64,000 nucleotides of DNA from CAITWF01 sp038231575 (GTDB lineage Bacteria > Verrucomicrobiota > Verrucomicrobiia > Opitutales > Opitutaceae): NCBI GenBank assembly GCA_038231575.1, contig JBBRLB010000011.1, positions 1-64,000 of the forward strand. Reading direction: 5' to 3'. Below, piece by piece: positions 37,245-44,730 of the stretch. The notes under the pieces are model-generated. The model did no database searches. It saw only the letters and a program-made list of their open reading frames with translations, and had not been told where the DNA came from. Numbering within the stretch: position 1 is the stretch's first letter; each line of letters starts with the position of its first letter. Made by a program: the position numbers and the translations under genes.

Positions 37245-37889
37245 TCATGCCGTGGCGGCGGTGTGAAGGCGCTGGCGTTGCAGAGTGGGCGAGAGGATTG
37301 TGGCGAGCGCGGGACGTTCGAGGGAGAGCGCGGTGAGCGCGTGCGAGGCGTTGAGGAGGAAGCGGAGTTGGGCGCTGGGCACCGTGGCGTGCGGGGTAAT
37401 GACGACGAGGGCGAGGTCGCTGGGTTCGGCGGCGCGTTGGAGGCGATACCAAAAGCTGGCGGGCGTGCGGCGCAGTTCGCGGTCGCTGGCGTGGCGTAGA
37501 TCGAGGACGACGAGGCCGAGATTGGCGTCGCGGGTGAGAAGATCGGTGGCGGCGAGAGCTATCGCGGGCGTGCAGCGGACCCACACCAGGTGCGCGAGCA
37601 GATCGACAGGAAACGAGCCGGGATCGAAGGAGTCGGTGGCGTCGACGAGGGCGACGCGCGTGCGAGTGGCGCGGGTCGCGGCAAGCAGTTGCTCGAGGAG
37701 GAGATGACTGCCGCAGCTCGGCGCGGCGCAGACGATCTCGGTTACGGCGCCGAGCGGGAGTCCGCCGGCCGGATCATCGAGCGCGGCGAGGCCAGTGCGC
37801 AGCGCGCGCGCGACGACGCGCGGCGCGGTGGGAAATTTTTCGGCGAGTTTGCGCCGGAGCTCCGCCAGTTTCTCGGCCGCCGCAGGCAT
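37245..37889 (-). CDS. imuA: RecA-like mutasome accessory protein ImuA
   Basis: The 214-residue protein resembles ImuA, a degenerate RecA-fold protein. It begins with a helical segment (AEKLAELRRKLAEKFPTAPRV), followed by GLAALDDPAGGLPLGAVTEIVCAAPSCGSHLLLEQLLAA, where the Walker A-like loop is degenerate (PSCGSHLL). A Walker B-like hydrophobic stretch follows (NLGLVVLDLR). ImuA connects RecA and ImuB at translesion sites. It is flanked by imuB downstream and by a newly noted 55-codon ORF and lexA upstream on the same strand. Confidence 0.85.
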   Translation of the reverse strand: MPAAAEKLAELRRKLAEKFPTAPRVVARALRTGLAALDDPAGGLPLGAVTEIVCAAPSCGSHLLLEQLLAATRATRTRVALVDATDSFDPGSFPVDLLAHLVWVRCTPAIALAATDLLTRDANLGLVVLDLRHASDRELRRTPASFWYRLQRAAEPSDLALVVITPHATVPSAQLRFLLNASHALTALSLERPALATILSPTLQRQRLHTAATA

Positions 37890-37963
37890 GAGACAGAAGG
37901 ACGAAGGCCAGAGCGCAGAGCGTGAAGGCGAGGGAACGGGCGCCGGGCTTCACGGGGACTGAA

Positions 37964-38131
37964 TCAACCCACCAAATCTTGATCGGCGTCGAAGTTTTCG
38001 CGGAGGGGCGTCCAGAGACGGAAGAGCGAATGCGTGCGGAAAACCTGGATCACGCCGGAGGTGTGCAGGGCGAGCAGGGTGAAACGGAGCGGACGGCGGG
38101 GGGCGGGTTTAGTGAAGAGTTGGAGTTTCAT
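37964..38131 (-). CDS. Small protein (55 aa) in the SOS mutagenesis operon
   Basis: This reading frame of 55 codons runs from ATG 38131 to TGA 37964-37966, between lexA and imuA on the same strand. The protein begins MKLQLFTKPAPRRPLRF, continues with a mixed hydrophobic/aromatic segment (TLLALHTSGVIQVFRTHS) and ends RENFDADQDLVG. Codon choice has G/C at most third positions like its neighbours, and the composition is not the Arg/Pro-rich type of shadow frames. I recognise no family. The C-terminal QDLVG is vaguely like a clamp-binding or degradation tag, but that is speculation. Its position suggests SOS co-expression. Confidence 0.55.
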   Translation of the reverse strand: MKLQLFTKPAPRRPLRFTLLALHTSGVIQVFRTHSLFRLWTPLRENFDADQDLVG

Positions 38132-38254
38132 GGTGGGAAAGAGGGCGGAGTTTTTTTGACCGCGGATGACGCGGAGGATCGCGGACCAAGCCGGATGGCG
38201 GGAGAGTGATATCGGTGTGATCCGCGTAATCGCGGTGAAGCGATCGGGATGGAA
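38132..38254. repeat. Intergenic dispersed-repeat fragments between lexA and the small ORF
   Basis: The gap holds two related imperfect palindromes: ATCCGCGTAATCGCGG near 38220-38236 and ACCGCGGATGACGCGGA near 38160-38176, preceded on the + strand by TTTTTTT. Such 'CCGCGTnATCCGCGG' motifs look like dispersed repeats. They may attenuate the operon between lexA and imuA. No gene is seen in this stretch. Confidence 0.45.
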
Positions 38255-38878
38255 TCAGCAGGCGCCGGTGCGCAGGAGGCCGACCATCACGCCTTGGATG
38301 GTAAGCTCGGTGGTGGGGAGCAGATCGGGGTAGCGCGGGTTTTCGGCGCGGAGAAACGCCTGGCCGCGCTGGAGGAGAAAACGCTTGAGGGTGGACTCGC
38401 CATCGATGAGCGCGGCGACGATGTCGCGCGGGCGCGGCTCGCGGGGCGTGAGAAAGACGACGTCGTTCTCGACAATGTTGGCGCCGATCATGGAGTCGCC
38501 GCGGACGCGGAGGGCGAAGACTTTGGTGTTGGCGCGCACGCCGAGCGCGGCGGCGTCGACGGAGATATGGCTGTCGGCTTCCTGCACGGCGTCGGTCGGC
38601 AGGCCGGCGGGGATCACGCCGAAAAGCGGGATGCTCATGAGGGCGCTGCCCGGATGGTGATTGGGATGGAGGAGGCCGCGGGCCTTGCCGGGGAGGCGCT
38701 GGAGCGCGCCCTTTTGGGTGAGGGCGTCGACATGGCGTTGGACGGCGAACGGGCTCGCGAAGCCGAAGTGTGCCTGGATTTCGCGGAGCGAGGGCGACAC
38801 GCCCGATTCGAGTTGATGGGCGTGGATGAAATCGAGAACCTGCTGCTGACGGGGCGTAAGAGAAGGGTTATCGGCCAT
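38255..38878 (-). CDS. lexA: LexA SOS repressor
   Basis: The 207-residue repressor has an N-terminal winged helix (SLTPRQQQVLDFIHAHQLESGVSPSLREIQAHFGF) and a C-terminal S24 peptidase domain. The self-cleavage bond is Ala91-Gly92 in GVIPAGLP, the catalytic Ser129 lies in RGDSMIGANI and the Lys165 in DGESTLKRFLL. LexA represses SOS genes until RecA filaments trigger cleavage. ATG 38878 is chosen; a TTG three codons upstream lies in the operator. The perfect operator directly at the start predicts autoregulation and control of imuA-imuB-dnaE2 downstream. Confidence 0.94.
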   Translation of the reverse strand: MADNPSLTPRQQQVLDFIHAHQLESGVSPSLREIQAHFGFASPFAVQRHVDALTQKGALQRLPGKARGLLHPNHHPGSALMSIPLFGVIPAGLPTDAVQEADSHISVDAAALGVRANTKVFALRVRGDSMIGANIVENDVVFLTPREPRPRDIVAALIDGESTLKRFLLQRGQAFLRAENPRYPDLLPTTELTIQGVMVGLLRTGAC

Positions 38879-38879
38879 A

Positions 38880-38895
38880 GTGTTCAAGTGAACAC
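38880..38895. promoter_or_regulatory. LexA operator (SOS box)
   Basis: GTGTTCAAGTGAACAC is a perfect 16-bp palindrome and fits TGTTC-N4-GAACA, the LexA-binding pattern I recall as described for Verrucomicrobia. It begins one base upstream of the lexA start codon, so bound LexA would cover the translation start region. I see no second copy elsewhere in the window. Confidence 0.85.
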
Positions 38896-38940
38896 GTCAG
38901 CGCCGAAATGCAATGTTTTGTTTTTGGCGCAGCACGATTT

Positions 38941-38996
38941 TTTAGATTCGAGCGTCGATTTGACATCAAATCTAAACCGACCAGTATCCGACCAGT
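38941..38996 (+). promoter_or_regulatory. vapBC promoter/operator candidate
   Basis: TTTAGATT (38941-38948) is the inverted match of AATCTAAA (38969-38976). TTGACA at 38960-38965 is a perfect -35 hexamer between the arms, with a weak -10 (AGTATC, 38983-38988) 17 bases later. GACCAGT occurs twice with an 11-base step (38979-38985 and 38990-38996). This layout suits autoregulation by the VapB-VapC complex. Confidence 0.5.
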
Positions 38997-39011
38997 TAAT
39001 CTCTTGAAATC

Positions 39012-39260
39012 ATGAACACGATCACTGTCGGCGCCTACGAGGCCAAGACCAAGCTCGCCCGTCTGCTCGCGCGGGTGTCGCGCGGCGGTGAAGTTATTAT
39101 CACCAAGCACGAGAAACCTGTTGCACGTCTGATGCCGATCTCGCCCGACACGCGGCTGTCTGTCCAAGAATCTCTCAATGGGCTGGCCGCCATCCGCAGT
39201 CGCGCAGGACGAGGTTCCGAATCCCTCAAGCAGCTCATCGTCGCCGGCCGTCGCGCATGA
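39012..39260 (+). CDS. vapB: Type II antitoxin, Phd/YefM family (VapB)
   Basis: The 82-residue protein starts MNTITVGAYEAKTKLARLLARVSRGGEVIITKHEKPVARLMP, the Phd/YefM fold that binds DNA as a dimer. The C-terminal half neutralises the toxin. It overlaps the toxin gene by ATGA (39257-39260). Immediately upstream are inverted and direct repeats suited to autoregulation. Confidence 0.9.
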   Translation: MNTITVGAYEAKTKLARLLARVSRGGEVIITKHEKPVARLMPISPDTRLSVQESLNGLAAIRSRAGRGSESLKQLIVAGRRA

Positions 39261-39673
39261 CGCCGGTCGTGATTGATAGTTCGGTGACGCTGGGTCTGGC
39301 GTTGCCGGATGAAAGTGGCGACGTGGTGACTGCGGCCGAGACGGCGATGCGCAAAGGCACGCCGTTCTATGCGCCGGCACATTGGAGCATCGAAGTCGCC
39401 AATGGCGTGTTGATGGCGGAGCGCCGCAAACGGATCACCCATGCCGATGCCCGCGCTGTGCTGAATCTGATTCGCCATCTGCCGGTCGAGATCGATGGTG
39501 AACTGACGCTTCATGCTTTCGACACCATTTCGGCTCTGGCGCGGCAATATAGTCTGACGACCTACGACGCGGCTTACCTTGAACTCGCGATGCGCCGGCG
39601 CGCGGCGCTGGCCACGCTGGATGCAGCCTTGCGAAAAGCGGCTTCGACAGCGGGCGTGCCACTTCTCGCCTGA
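39257..39673 (+). CDS. vapC: Type II toxin, PIN-domain ribonuclease (VapC)
   Basis: The 138-residue PIN-domain protein carries the expected acidic residues in order: VIDSSVTLGLALPDE, IEVANGVLMAE, LTTYDAAYLELAMRR and LATLDAALRKAA. VapC toxins cleave tRNA or rRNA when VapB is degraded. The module lies between lexA and rlmN. The frame is intact, so it is probably active. Confidence 0.9.
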   Translation: MTPVVIDSSVTLGLALPDESGDVVTAAETAMRKGTPFYAPAHWSIEVANGVLMAERRKRITHADARAVLNLIRHLPVEIDGELTLHAFDTISALARQYSLTTYDAAYLELAMRRRAALATLDAALRKAASTAGVPLLA

Positions 39674-39709
39674 GCGTTCCATCTGCTCTCACGTTCATTT
39701 CTTTTCTCC

Positions 39710-40810
39710 GTGTCACGCGCCCTGGCCGATTTCAGTTTGTCCGAACTCCAGCAGCAATTCGCTGCGTGGGGCGCGAAGCCGTCGCACGCGGCGCGGGTGC
39801 TGCGGGCGTATTACGAGAACGGCGGCGAACTGCCTGAACTCGTCGCGACTCCGACGTCATCGCGCACTTCGTCGGCGCGGCCTGGTTTCGCGCTGCCCGA
39901 TGATCTGCTCGCGCGGCTCCGCACGGAACTCGCGCCCGGCGCAGCGGAGGTGGCGGTGCGCCAAGTCGCGGCGGACGGCACGACGAAACTGCTCTTGCGA
40001 CTCGGCGACGGGCGCACGGTCGAGTCGGTGCTGATGCCGGATTTTCGCGCGGACCGCGCGGCGGGTTGCATTTCCTCCCAAGTCGGCTGCGCGATGGGTT
40101 GTGATTTTTGCGCGACGACGAAGACCGGTTTCGAGCGCAACCTCACCGCCGGCGAAATCGTGGCGCAGTTTCTCGCGCTTCGTCGCGAAGCGCGCACCAC
40201 GGGCCGCCGGCTGCAAACGGTCGTGTTCATGGGCATGGGCGAACCGCTGCTCAACCTCGACCACGTGATCGAAGCCGTGCGCCGCATCGCCGACAACCCG
40301 CTTGGCGCGCTCGGTTGGCGGCAGGTGACGGTGTCGACCGTCGGCATTGTGCCGGGCATCGATGCGCTCGCCGCCACCGGCCTGAACGTGAATCTCGCCG
40401 TCTCGCTCCACGCGCCCGACGACGCCACGCGCGCGTCACTCCTGCCGATGGGAAAACGTTTCGCCATCGCGGAAATCCTCGCCGCCGCCGATCGGTTTCA
40501 GGCGAAACGCGGCCGGCCGGTGACGATTCAATACTGCCTGCTCAAGGGCGTGAACGATTCCGCCGAACACGCGCGCACGCTGGCGTCCGTCCTCGGCGCA
40601 CGCCGCATGCACGTGAATTTGCTGCGCTACAATCCCACCGGCCTCAGTCTGCGCGGCATCAGCTACGAGCCAACGTCCGACGACACGGCTGAGACGTTTG
40701 TCGCCGAATTGCGCACGCGCGGAGTCGTCGCACATTTCCGCCGTTCGCGCGGGCCGGAGATCGACGCGGCCTGCGGGCAACTGCGGCGGCGGGTTTCCGA
40801 GCCAGCATAG
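39710..40810 (+). CDS. rlmN: Radical-SAM rRNA methyltransferase RlmN-like
   Basis: The 366-residue protein has the radical-SAM motif CAMGCDFC (Cys127, Cys131, Cys134). The C-terminal GPEIDAACGQLRRR includes Cys355, the methyl-carrying cysteine of the family. RlmN methylates A2503 of 23S rRNA (and tRNA in some species). The start is GTG 39710, giving SRALADFSLSELQQQFAAWG. The stretch PTSSRTSSARPGF at residues 48-60 looks like a low-complexity insert. The 3' end of the gene is the left edge of the accessory region: its last 24 codons recur at 44731-44802. Confidence 0.92.
   Translation: MSRALADFSLSELQQQFAAWGAKPSHAARVLRAYYENGGELPELVATPTSSRTSSARPGFALPDDLLARLRTELAPGAAEVAVRQVAADGTTKLLLRLGDGRTVESVLMPDFRADRAAGCISSQVGCAMGCDFCATTKTGFERNLTAGEIVAQFLALRREARTTGRRLQTVVFMGMGEPLLNLDHVIEAVRRIADNPLGALGWRQVTVSTVGIVPGIDALAATGLNVNLAVSLHAPDDATRASLLPMGKRFAIAEILAAADRFQAKRGRPVTIQYCLLKGVNDSAEHARTLASVLGARRMHVNLLRYNPTGLSLRGISYEPTSDDTAETFVAELRTRGVVAHFRRSRGPEIDAACGQLRRRVSEPA
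40735..40791 (+). repeat. Direct repeat, left copy (3' end of rlmN)
   Basis: These 57 bases of rlmN encode FRRSRGPEIDAACGQLRRR and recur at 44731-44787 with 7 differences. The copy includes the catalytic cysteine codon. The pair defines a 3996-bp unit. Confidence 0.9.
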
Positions 40811-40823
40811 AAGGCATTAAGAA

Positions 40824-40946
40824 CTAAAACCTGACTCCGCCTGCTCGCTCGGTTTCGGGCGCCGTGGCGATCATCTCGTCGGACCACGCGATCACTTCGG
40901 GCGCTTCGACGAAGCTTTCGTGATGCGTTGGATAAAATATTCCGCC
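40824..40946 (-). pseudogene. C-terminal remnant of an unidentified gene
   Basis: On the - strand a 40-codon open stretch ending in TAG (40824-40826) reads IFYPTHHESFVEAPEVIAW, then SDEMIATAPETERAGGVRF, protein-like in composition. An in-frame TAA directly before codon 1 and the absence of a start show it is a fragment. It sits just behind the rlmN stop, where the accessory DNA begins. The family is not recognised. Confidence 0.35.
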
Positions 40947-40984
40947 TTAGTCCGGATAGTTCATCTTCCGAACTCTTCAGAGGT

Positions 40985-41275
40985 CATGATTATGCCCAGA
41001 GCGAAAGGCTGGTGTGAAGATCGCCCCGAGCACGGATGAGGCGAGGAGAACCCCGGTGGTTTTCACGGGGGGACAGATTCATGATGGGCAGAAAGCTTAC
41101 CGCCACGAGTAACTCTGCTCGCGTGGATGCGAGTTAAGAACCAAGGACGGCTAGCGTAACCCGAGCGAGGATCGACCCAGCGAGAAGCTCAGGAAAGCGA
41201 GGATTGCCTTGGAGGAAAATCCTCCCGCGTAGGGTTGAGACCCACTCATGCGGAGGAAGAATGTCGGGAACCAGC
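40985..41275 (+). ncRNA. Structured RNA candidate (possible HEARO/omega-RNA-like or intron-derived)
   Basis: The purine-rich non-coding segment has many short helices: CCAG...CTGG around a GAAA-type loop (40996-41012), CGCC/GGCG (41022-41043), CCCCGGTG/CACGGGG (41051-41070), CCACGAG/CTCGCGTGG (41103-41125), CCAAGG (41141-41146) with CCTTGG (41207-41212), GAGC/GCTC (41163-41190), GGAGG/CCTCC (41211-41225) and GGGT/ACCC (41232-41243). TGCCCA (40993-40998) can close the left part with TGGGCA (41085-41090). The 5' edge follows CATGA, an insertion context typical of IS200/IS605-linked RNAs. The resemblance to HEARO/omega RNA is from memory and weak; no IscB or TnpB gene is near. A group II intron fragment is an alternative. 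Confidence 0.5.
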
Positions 41276-41302
41276 GACCGATCCGCTCAATCTATTCTCG
41301 TT

Positions 41303-41890
41303 ATGAAAGCCCCCGCTCTCCCCCTGAGTGCTTTGGCCGCTGCCATCGCGACACTCGGCTCCGGCTGCGCCAGCAGCACCCCGCCCCCGCCCCCTCCTCC
41401 TCCCGCTTACTCGCAATACCCCAACTCCTATCCAGCCGACGAGTCTCGCACTCCGAACCACACCGCGCGGGGCGCCGTCGCCGGGGCGGTGGCCGGTGCC
41501 GTGCTCGGCGGGATTATCGGCAACAACTCCGAGCACGGGAACACCGAAAAAGGTGCCGTGATCGGTGCCGTCGCCGGCGGCATTGCCGGCGGTGTGATCG
41601 GTCACCATGCAGATCAGCGGGAGTCCGCCGGCGTTTACTCGCCGGACACGGGCTATGTCGTGCAAACCGTGCCCCAGCAGCCTGGATCGGAGCCGTATGA
41701 GCAGGTGCCGCCGCAACCGGCGCAGCAAGCCGTGTGGATCCGCGGCCACTACGATTACGTCGGCAACGGTTATCAGTGGACACCGGGCCGGTGGGAGATT
41801 CCACCGGGCGGCGCACGCGTGTATATCGGCCCATCATGGCAGCCAGCGGCGAGGGGCGGCTACATTTACGTGCGCGGACACTGGCAGTGA
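41303..41890 (+). CDS. Glycine-zipper outer-membrane lipoprotein with YXWQPGRW-type tail
   Basis: The 195-residue protein has a lipoprotein signal (LSALAAAIATLGSGC, Cys22), then a Pro-rich and Tyr/Pro segment. Two glycine-zipper stretches follow (GAVAGAVAGAVLGGIIG and GAVIGAVAGGIAGGVIG) that can insert in the membrane. The C-terminal domain (YQWTPGRWEIPPGG...YIYVRGHWQ) resembles the YXWXPGXW repeat found in many envelope proteins. It is probably an outer-membrane structural or stress lipoprotein. ATG 41303 is chosen because it begins the signal; upstream in-frame codons lie in the structured-RNA segment. It is the only + strand gene of the 4-kb unit behind rlmN. Confidence 0.8.
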   Translation: MKAPALPLSALAAAIATLGSGCASSTPPPPPPPPAYSQYPNSYPADESRTPNHTARGAVAGAVAGAVLGGIIGNNSEHGNTEKGAVIGAVAGGIAGGVIGHHADQRESAGVYSPDTGYVVQTVPQQPGSEPYEQVPPQPAQQAVWIRGHYDYVGNGYQWTPGRWEIPPGGARVYIGPSWQPAARGGYIYVRGHWQ

Positions 41891-42037
41891 GCCTCGCGTG
41901 CAAAATGGTATCCTCGGTTCACAAAACTGGCGGTGCCCAGAGCCTCCTTTTGCTGTAAACCCGCCGAATGAGAGGGGGTGAATGTTTGCGTTCAGCTCCC
42001 CACCTACCGCTGGTCCCGCTCATCGCCGATCGTTGTC

Positions 42038-44197
42038 TCACTTCGCCAGCGGATCGGGCCGGAGCTGGAAGTGCATGACTTTGCTCGTGGTGCCTTTCCC
42101 GGTCTCCATGTGAAACGGCGCGCGCGTGCTCACGCACGCCCAGAGGCCGCGGCCTTTCCAGCCGGCCTTCGCGTCGTCGATGCGGCCGTCCATCCACTTG
42201 GTATAAAACCCGAGCGGGTAGGGCACGCGCAGGATCACCCACTGGCCGTCCTTCAACGCGAGCAGGCCCTCGGATTCGTTGCCGGTGTTGATCGGCGTGT
42301 TTTTACCGAGGCCCAGCGTGTCGAACTGATCGACCCACGTGTAGTAACTCGCCTCGGCGCTGCCGCCGGTCTTCACGCCCTGCAACTGCGGCAACGGTTC
42401 CGGATAAAATGTCCAGCCCTCGCGCGCGTGCTGGCCCGTCGCGGTCGGGCCGTTGAGCGGACCCTTCACTTTGCGCCGATCGAAACTCGCCATGTGCCCG
42501 CTCGCGAGCGCGACCCACGCCACGCCGTCGCGATCGATGTCCATCCCGCGGGGCGAGAAACCCTCGATGGGCTCACCCTTGTCATTGAGCGGGAGTTCGT
42601 AATATTCGGCGAGCGCCGTTGAGGGCGGATTCGCTCCGGGATTCAGTCGCACGATCGCGCCGGGATAACTGAGCACCGAGCCCCACACGGAGCCGTCGGG
42701 TGCCGGCGACACCGAATAAAACGGCGCGTTGATGCGTTTGTCCTTCGCGGGATCGACGGGGTCGTTGGGCTCGACGTAGGCGTCGCGGCGGCCGTTGCCG
42801 TTCGTGTCGAGAATGAGCGCGGTCCAGCCTTGCGACGCGACCTCGTCGCCCGTCTCGAGAAATTTTTTCGTGTTCAACCAGCCCACGACCTGGCCGCCGC
42901 CGCTCGTCCACGCGGTGTTGTTGGCGTCCTCCGCGAACATCACGTGATGCGTGCTGAAGCCGGTGCTGATGTGCGTGTATTTCTGCGTCTTCGGATCATA
43001 CATGCCGAGGTGGCGGCTCGCGTTGGCGAGCGGGAAAAGTTTTGCCGACTCGAAAGCCGAGCCCTTGCGGAAAACTTCCGGATTGGCCGACGGCCGCACG
43101 GTCGCGGTGATCCAGACGCGGCCTTCGCCGTCGAACATCGGATTGTGCACGTTGGCCTTGCTGTTCCAGATAATCTCGTCGCCCCAATACGGCGAGGCGC
43201 CCGGTTTTTCCTGCGCGGCCGCCGGTTTCGTCGCCGGATCGCGCACCGTCAACGGCACGCGGCTCGTCGTGTGATGCACCGGATCGAGCACGGGTAGGTA
43301 GTCGGCGCTGAGCTCGAGCGAGCCGTAGAGGAGACCGTTGGCGTTGACGGTGGGGTTGCGGCGGTCGGTCGAGACCACGTCGTGGAGATAGGCCTTCGGA
43401 TCGGCCCAGTCCCACTGCGTGATGACGACGTTGCGCTCGATCCCCTGCGGCCGGCGCGGTGCCGGCGGCACCTCGCCCGCGGCGATGCGATCGGTCCAGT
43501 CGGCAAACATTTTTATGGCGCGCTCGCGGCCGACGCTGGCGAGCGTGCGGACCATGTCGGCGCCCGCCTGGCCCGAGAGAATCCGGCGTTCCCAGGCCTT
43601 CTCGGTGGACTCCAAGCCGTGAAACAGATCGGGCAGCTCGCGCGTCGCCTGCGTGCCGAGCGCGTGACACGAGAAGCAGCCGCCGGATTTGATGATGCGG
43701 AGAAACTGCGCCTGATTTTTGATCGTGGGTGAAATGCCGTTGCCGATGGTGCCGGGAAATTCTTCCGGCGCCGGCGGACGCAACAGCGAATACCAATAGC
43801 CCGCCGGATAATAATGCGCGGCGGCTTTCGGAGTCGGCGCGATGACGGCAGAGAGATTGAGCGTCTTGCCGGGCGCGGATTTTAGCTTCGCGGAATCAAC
43901 GAGACCATAGCCGCGCACCCACACGTCGTAATTCGCCGCCGGGAGTTCCGGGAGCACATAACGCCCGCGATCATCGGTCACGACGATCTTCGCGAACTTG
44001 GTCGGGAGGTCCGTCGTCTCCGCGATCACCCACACGCCCGCCTCGGGGCCGGCCGGGCTCGTGACGACGCCCTCCAGTGATCCAGTCCCTGGCGGCGGTG
44101 ATTGACCGAAACTCAGAGTGACACCGACGAGGAATAGAAAGAGCGCGCCAGTGATCGGCGCACGCAATGAGAAGCCGGAGTCGAGGAGAAGTTTCAT
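42038..44197 (-). CDS. Secreted carboxypeptidase-regulatory-like, c-heme, beta-propeller protein
   Basis: The 719-residue protein starts at ATG 44197 with a signal peptide (APITGALFLFLVGVTLSFG). It continues with a carboxypeptidase regulatory-like beta domain at about 40-120 (GSLEGVVTSPAGPEAGVWVIAE...GRYVLPELPAANYDVWVRGYG), a c-type heme motif CFSCH (Cys174, Cys177, His178), and a large C-terminal propeller-like part (about 330-700) with phrases such as NPMFDGEGRVWITATVR and PAPDGSVWGSV. Proteins of this plan are common in Acidobacteria and Verrucomicrobia and are thought to be periplasmic redox or lyase-like enzymes; the reaction is not known. It is on the opposite strand to the lipoprotein, 126 bases downstream of the broken toxin gene. 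Confidence 0.75.
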   Translation of the reverse strand: MKLLLDSGFSLRAPITGALFLFLVGVTLSFGQSPPPGTGSLEGVVTSPAGPEAGVWVIAETTDLPTKFAKIVVTDDRGRYVLPELPAANYDVWVRGYGLVDSAKLKSAPGKTLNLSAVIAPTPKAAAHYYPAGYWYSLLRPPAPEEFPGTIGNGISPTIKNQAQFLRIIKSGGCFSCHALGTQATRELPDLFHGLESTEKAWERRILSGQAGADMVRTLASVGRERAIKMFADWTDRIAAGEVPPAPRRPQGIERNVVITQWDWADPKAYLHDVVSTDRRNPTVNANGLLYGSLELSADYLPVLDPVHHTTSRVPLTVRDPATKPAAAQEKPGASPYWGDEIIWNSKANVHNPMFDGEGRVWITATVRPSANPEVFRKGSAFESAKLFPLANASRHLGMYDPKTQKYTHISTGFSTHHVMFAEDANNTAWTSGGGQVVGWLNTKKFLETGDEVASQGWTALILDTNGNGRRDAYVEPNDPVDPAKDKRINAPFYSVSPAPDGSVWGSVLSYPGAIVRLNPGANPPSTALAEYYELPLNDKGEPIEGFSPRGMDIDRDGVAWVALASGHMASFDRRKVKGPLNGPTATGQHAREGWTFYPEPLPQLQGVKTGGSAEASYYTWVDQFDTLGLGKNTPINTGNESEGLLALKDGQWVILRVPYPLGFYTKWMDGRIDDAKAGWKGRGLWACVSTRAPFHMETGKGTTSKVMHFQLRPDPLAK

Positions 44198-44324
44198 AGT
44201 CCGTGTCCTTTCACGAAGCGAGGGAGTGGGGCAGCAACCGCCGGATGATCGAACGCCCGGCGGTGGCGTGAACGGCAACACACTGACCTCCCCGAGGCAA
44301 CGTCGATGTGGGTTGTCTCGTTGC

Positions 44325-44620
44325 TCACATTGTGAGGTGCTCGGCCCAATAGCCCGGCCTCCGTTTGCCATGCATCACTGCGACGACGTGCAGCCGTTCG
44401 GGTTCAATCGTGTAGAGCAACTTGAACGGAAATCCCGCACGACGCATTTGCGCACCGGTCCGCGCAGGCGCGGCCACACTTTGGGATGCGCCGTTATGCG
44501 CGCGACGGTGAGCATCGCCGCTTGATAGAATCTCAAGCCCAAGCCGGGGGACCCAGCCTGATAATAATCGATCGCCGCCTGAAACTCCGCGTCAGCCTCG
44601 GGGTGGAAGAGCGCGTTCAC
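44325..44620 (-). pseudogene. ParE/RelE-family toxin, frameshifted
   Basis: The first 61 codons (GTG start at 44620) read as a typical RelE/ParE toxin (FHPEADAEFQAAIDYYQAGS...HPKVWPRLRGPVRKCVVR). Then one base is missing in a CGGG run near 44436-44440. The expected C-terminus continues in another frame (GFPFKLLYTIEPERLHVVA...RRPGYWAEHL), ending at TGA 44325-44327. Rejoining the two frames gives a normal-length toxin, so this is a recent frameshift or a sequencing error. The start overlaps the antitoxin stop (GTGA). Confidence 0.75.
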
Positions 44621-44730
44621 AGGCCCAGCCGTCGCTGCGCCTTGGCAAAGACTTCCTCCGCCGGCACACCTTTGACTGCACCGCTCGTCAATTCCTCGGC
44701 CCGTCGCTCAGCCGTGTCAGCCCAAGCGGC
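44617..44730 (-). pseudogene. Addiction-module antitoxin, N-terminally truncated
   Basis: The C-terminal part of an antitoxin of the 'putative addiction module component' type is present (AAWADTAERRAEELTSGAVKGVPAEEVFAKAQRRLGL), ending in TGA 44617-44619. The N-terminal half of about 35 residues is missing: the frame runs straight into the copied rlmN tail at 44731. The truncation coincides exactly with the repeat border, so the insertion or recombination event cut this gene. Confidence 0.65.

Noticed and set aside
37922..38209. 95-codon + strand ORF
   Set aside because: It is antisense to the better-supported 55-codon ORF of the SOS operon and is Glu/Gly-rich without motifs.
40792..44730. 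Classic integrative element with integrase behind rlmN
   Set aside because: Direct repeats fit, but no tyrosine or serine recombinase, phage or conjugation gene is visible in the 4 kb.
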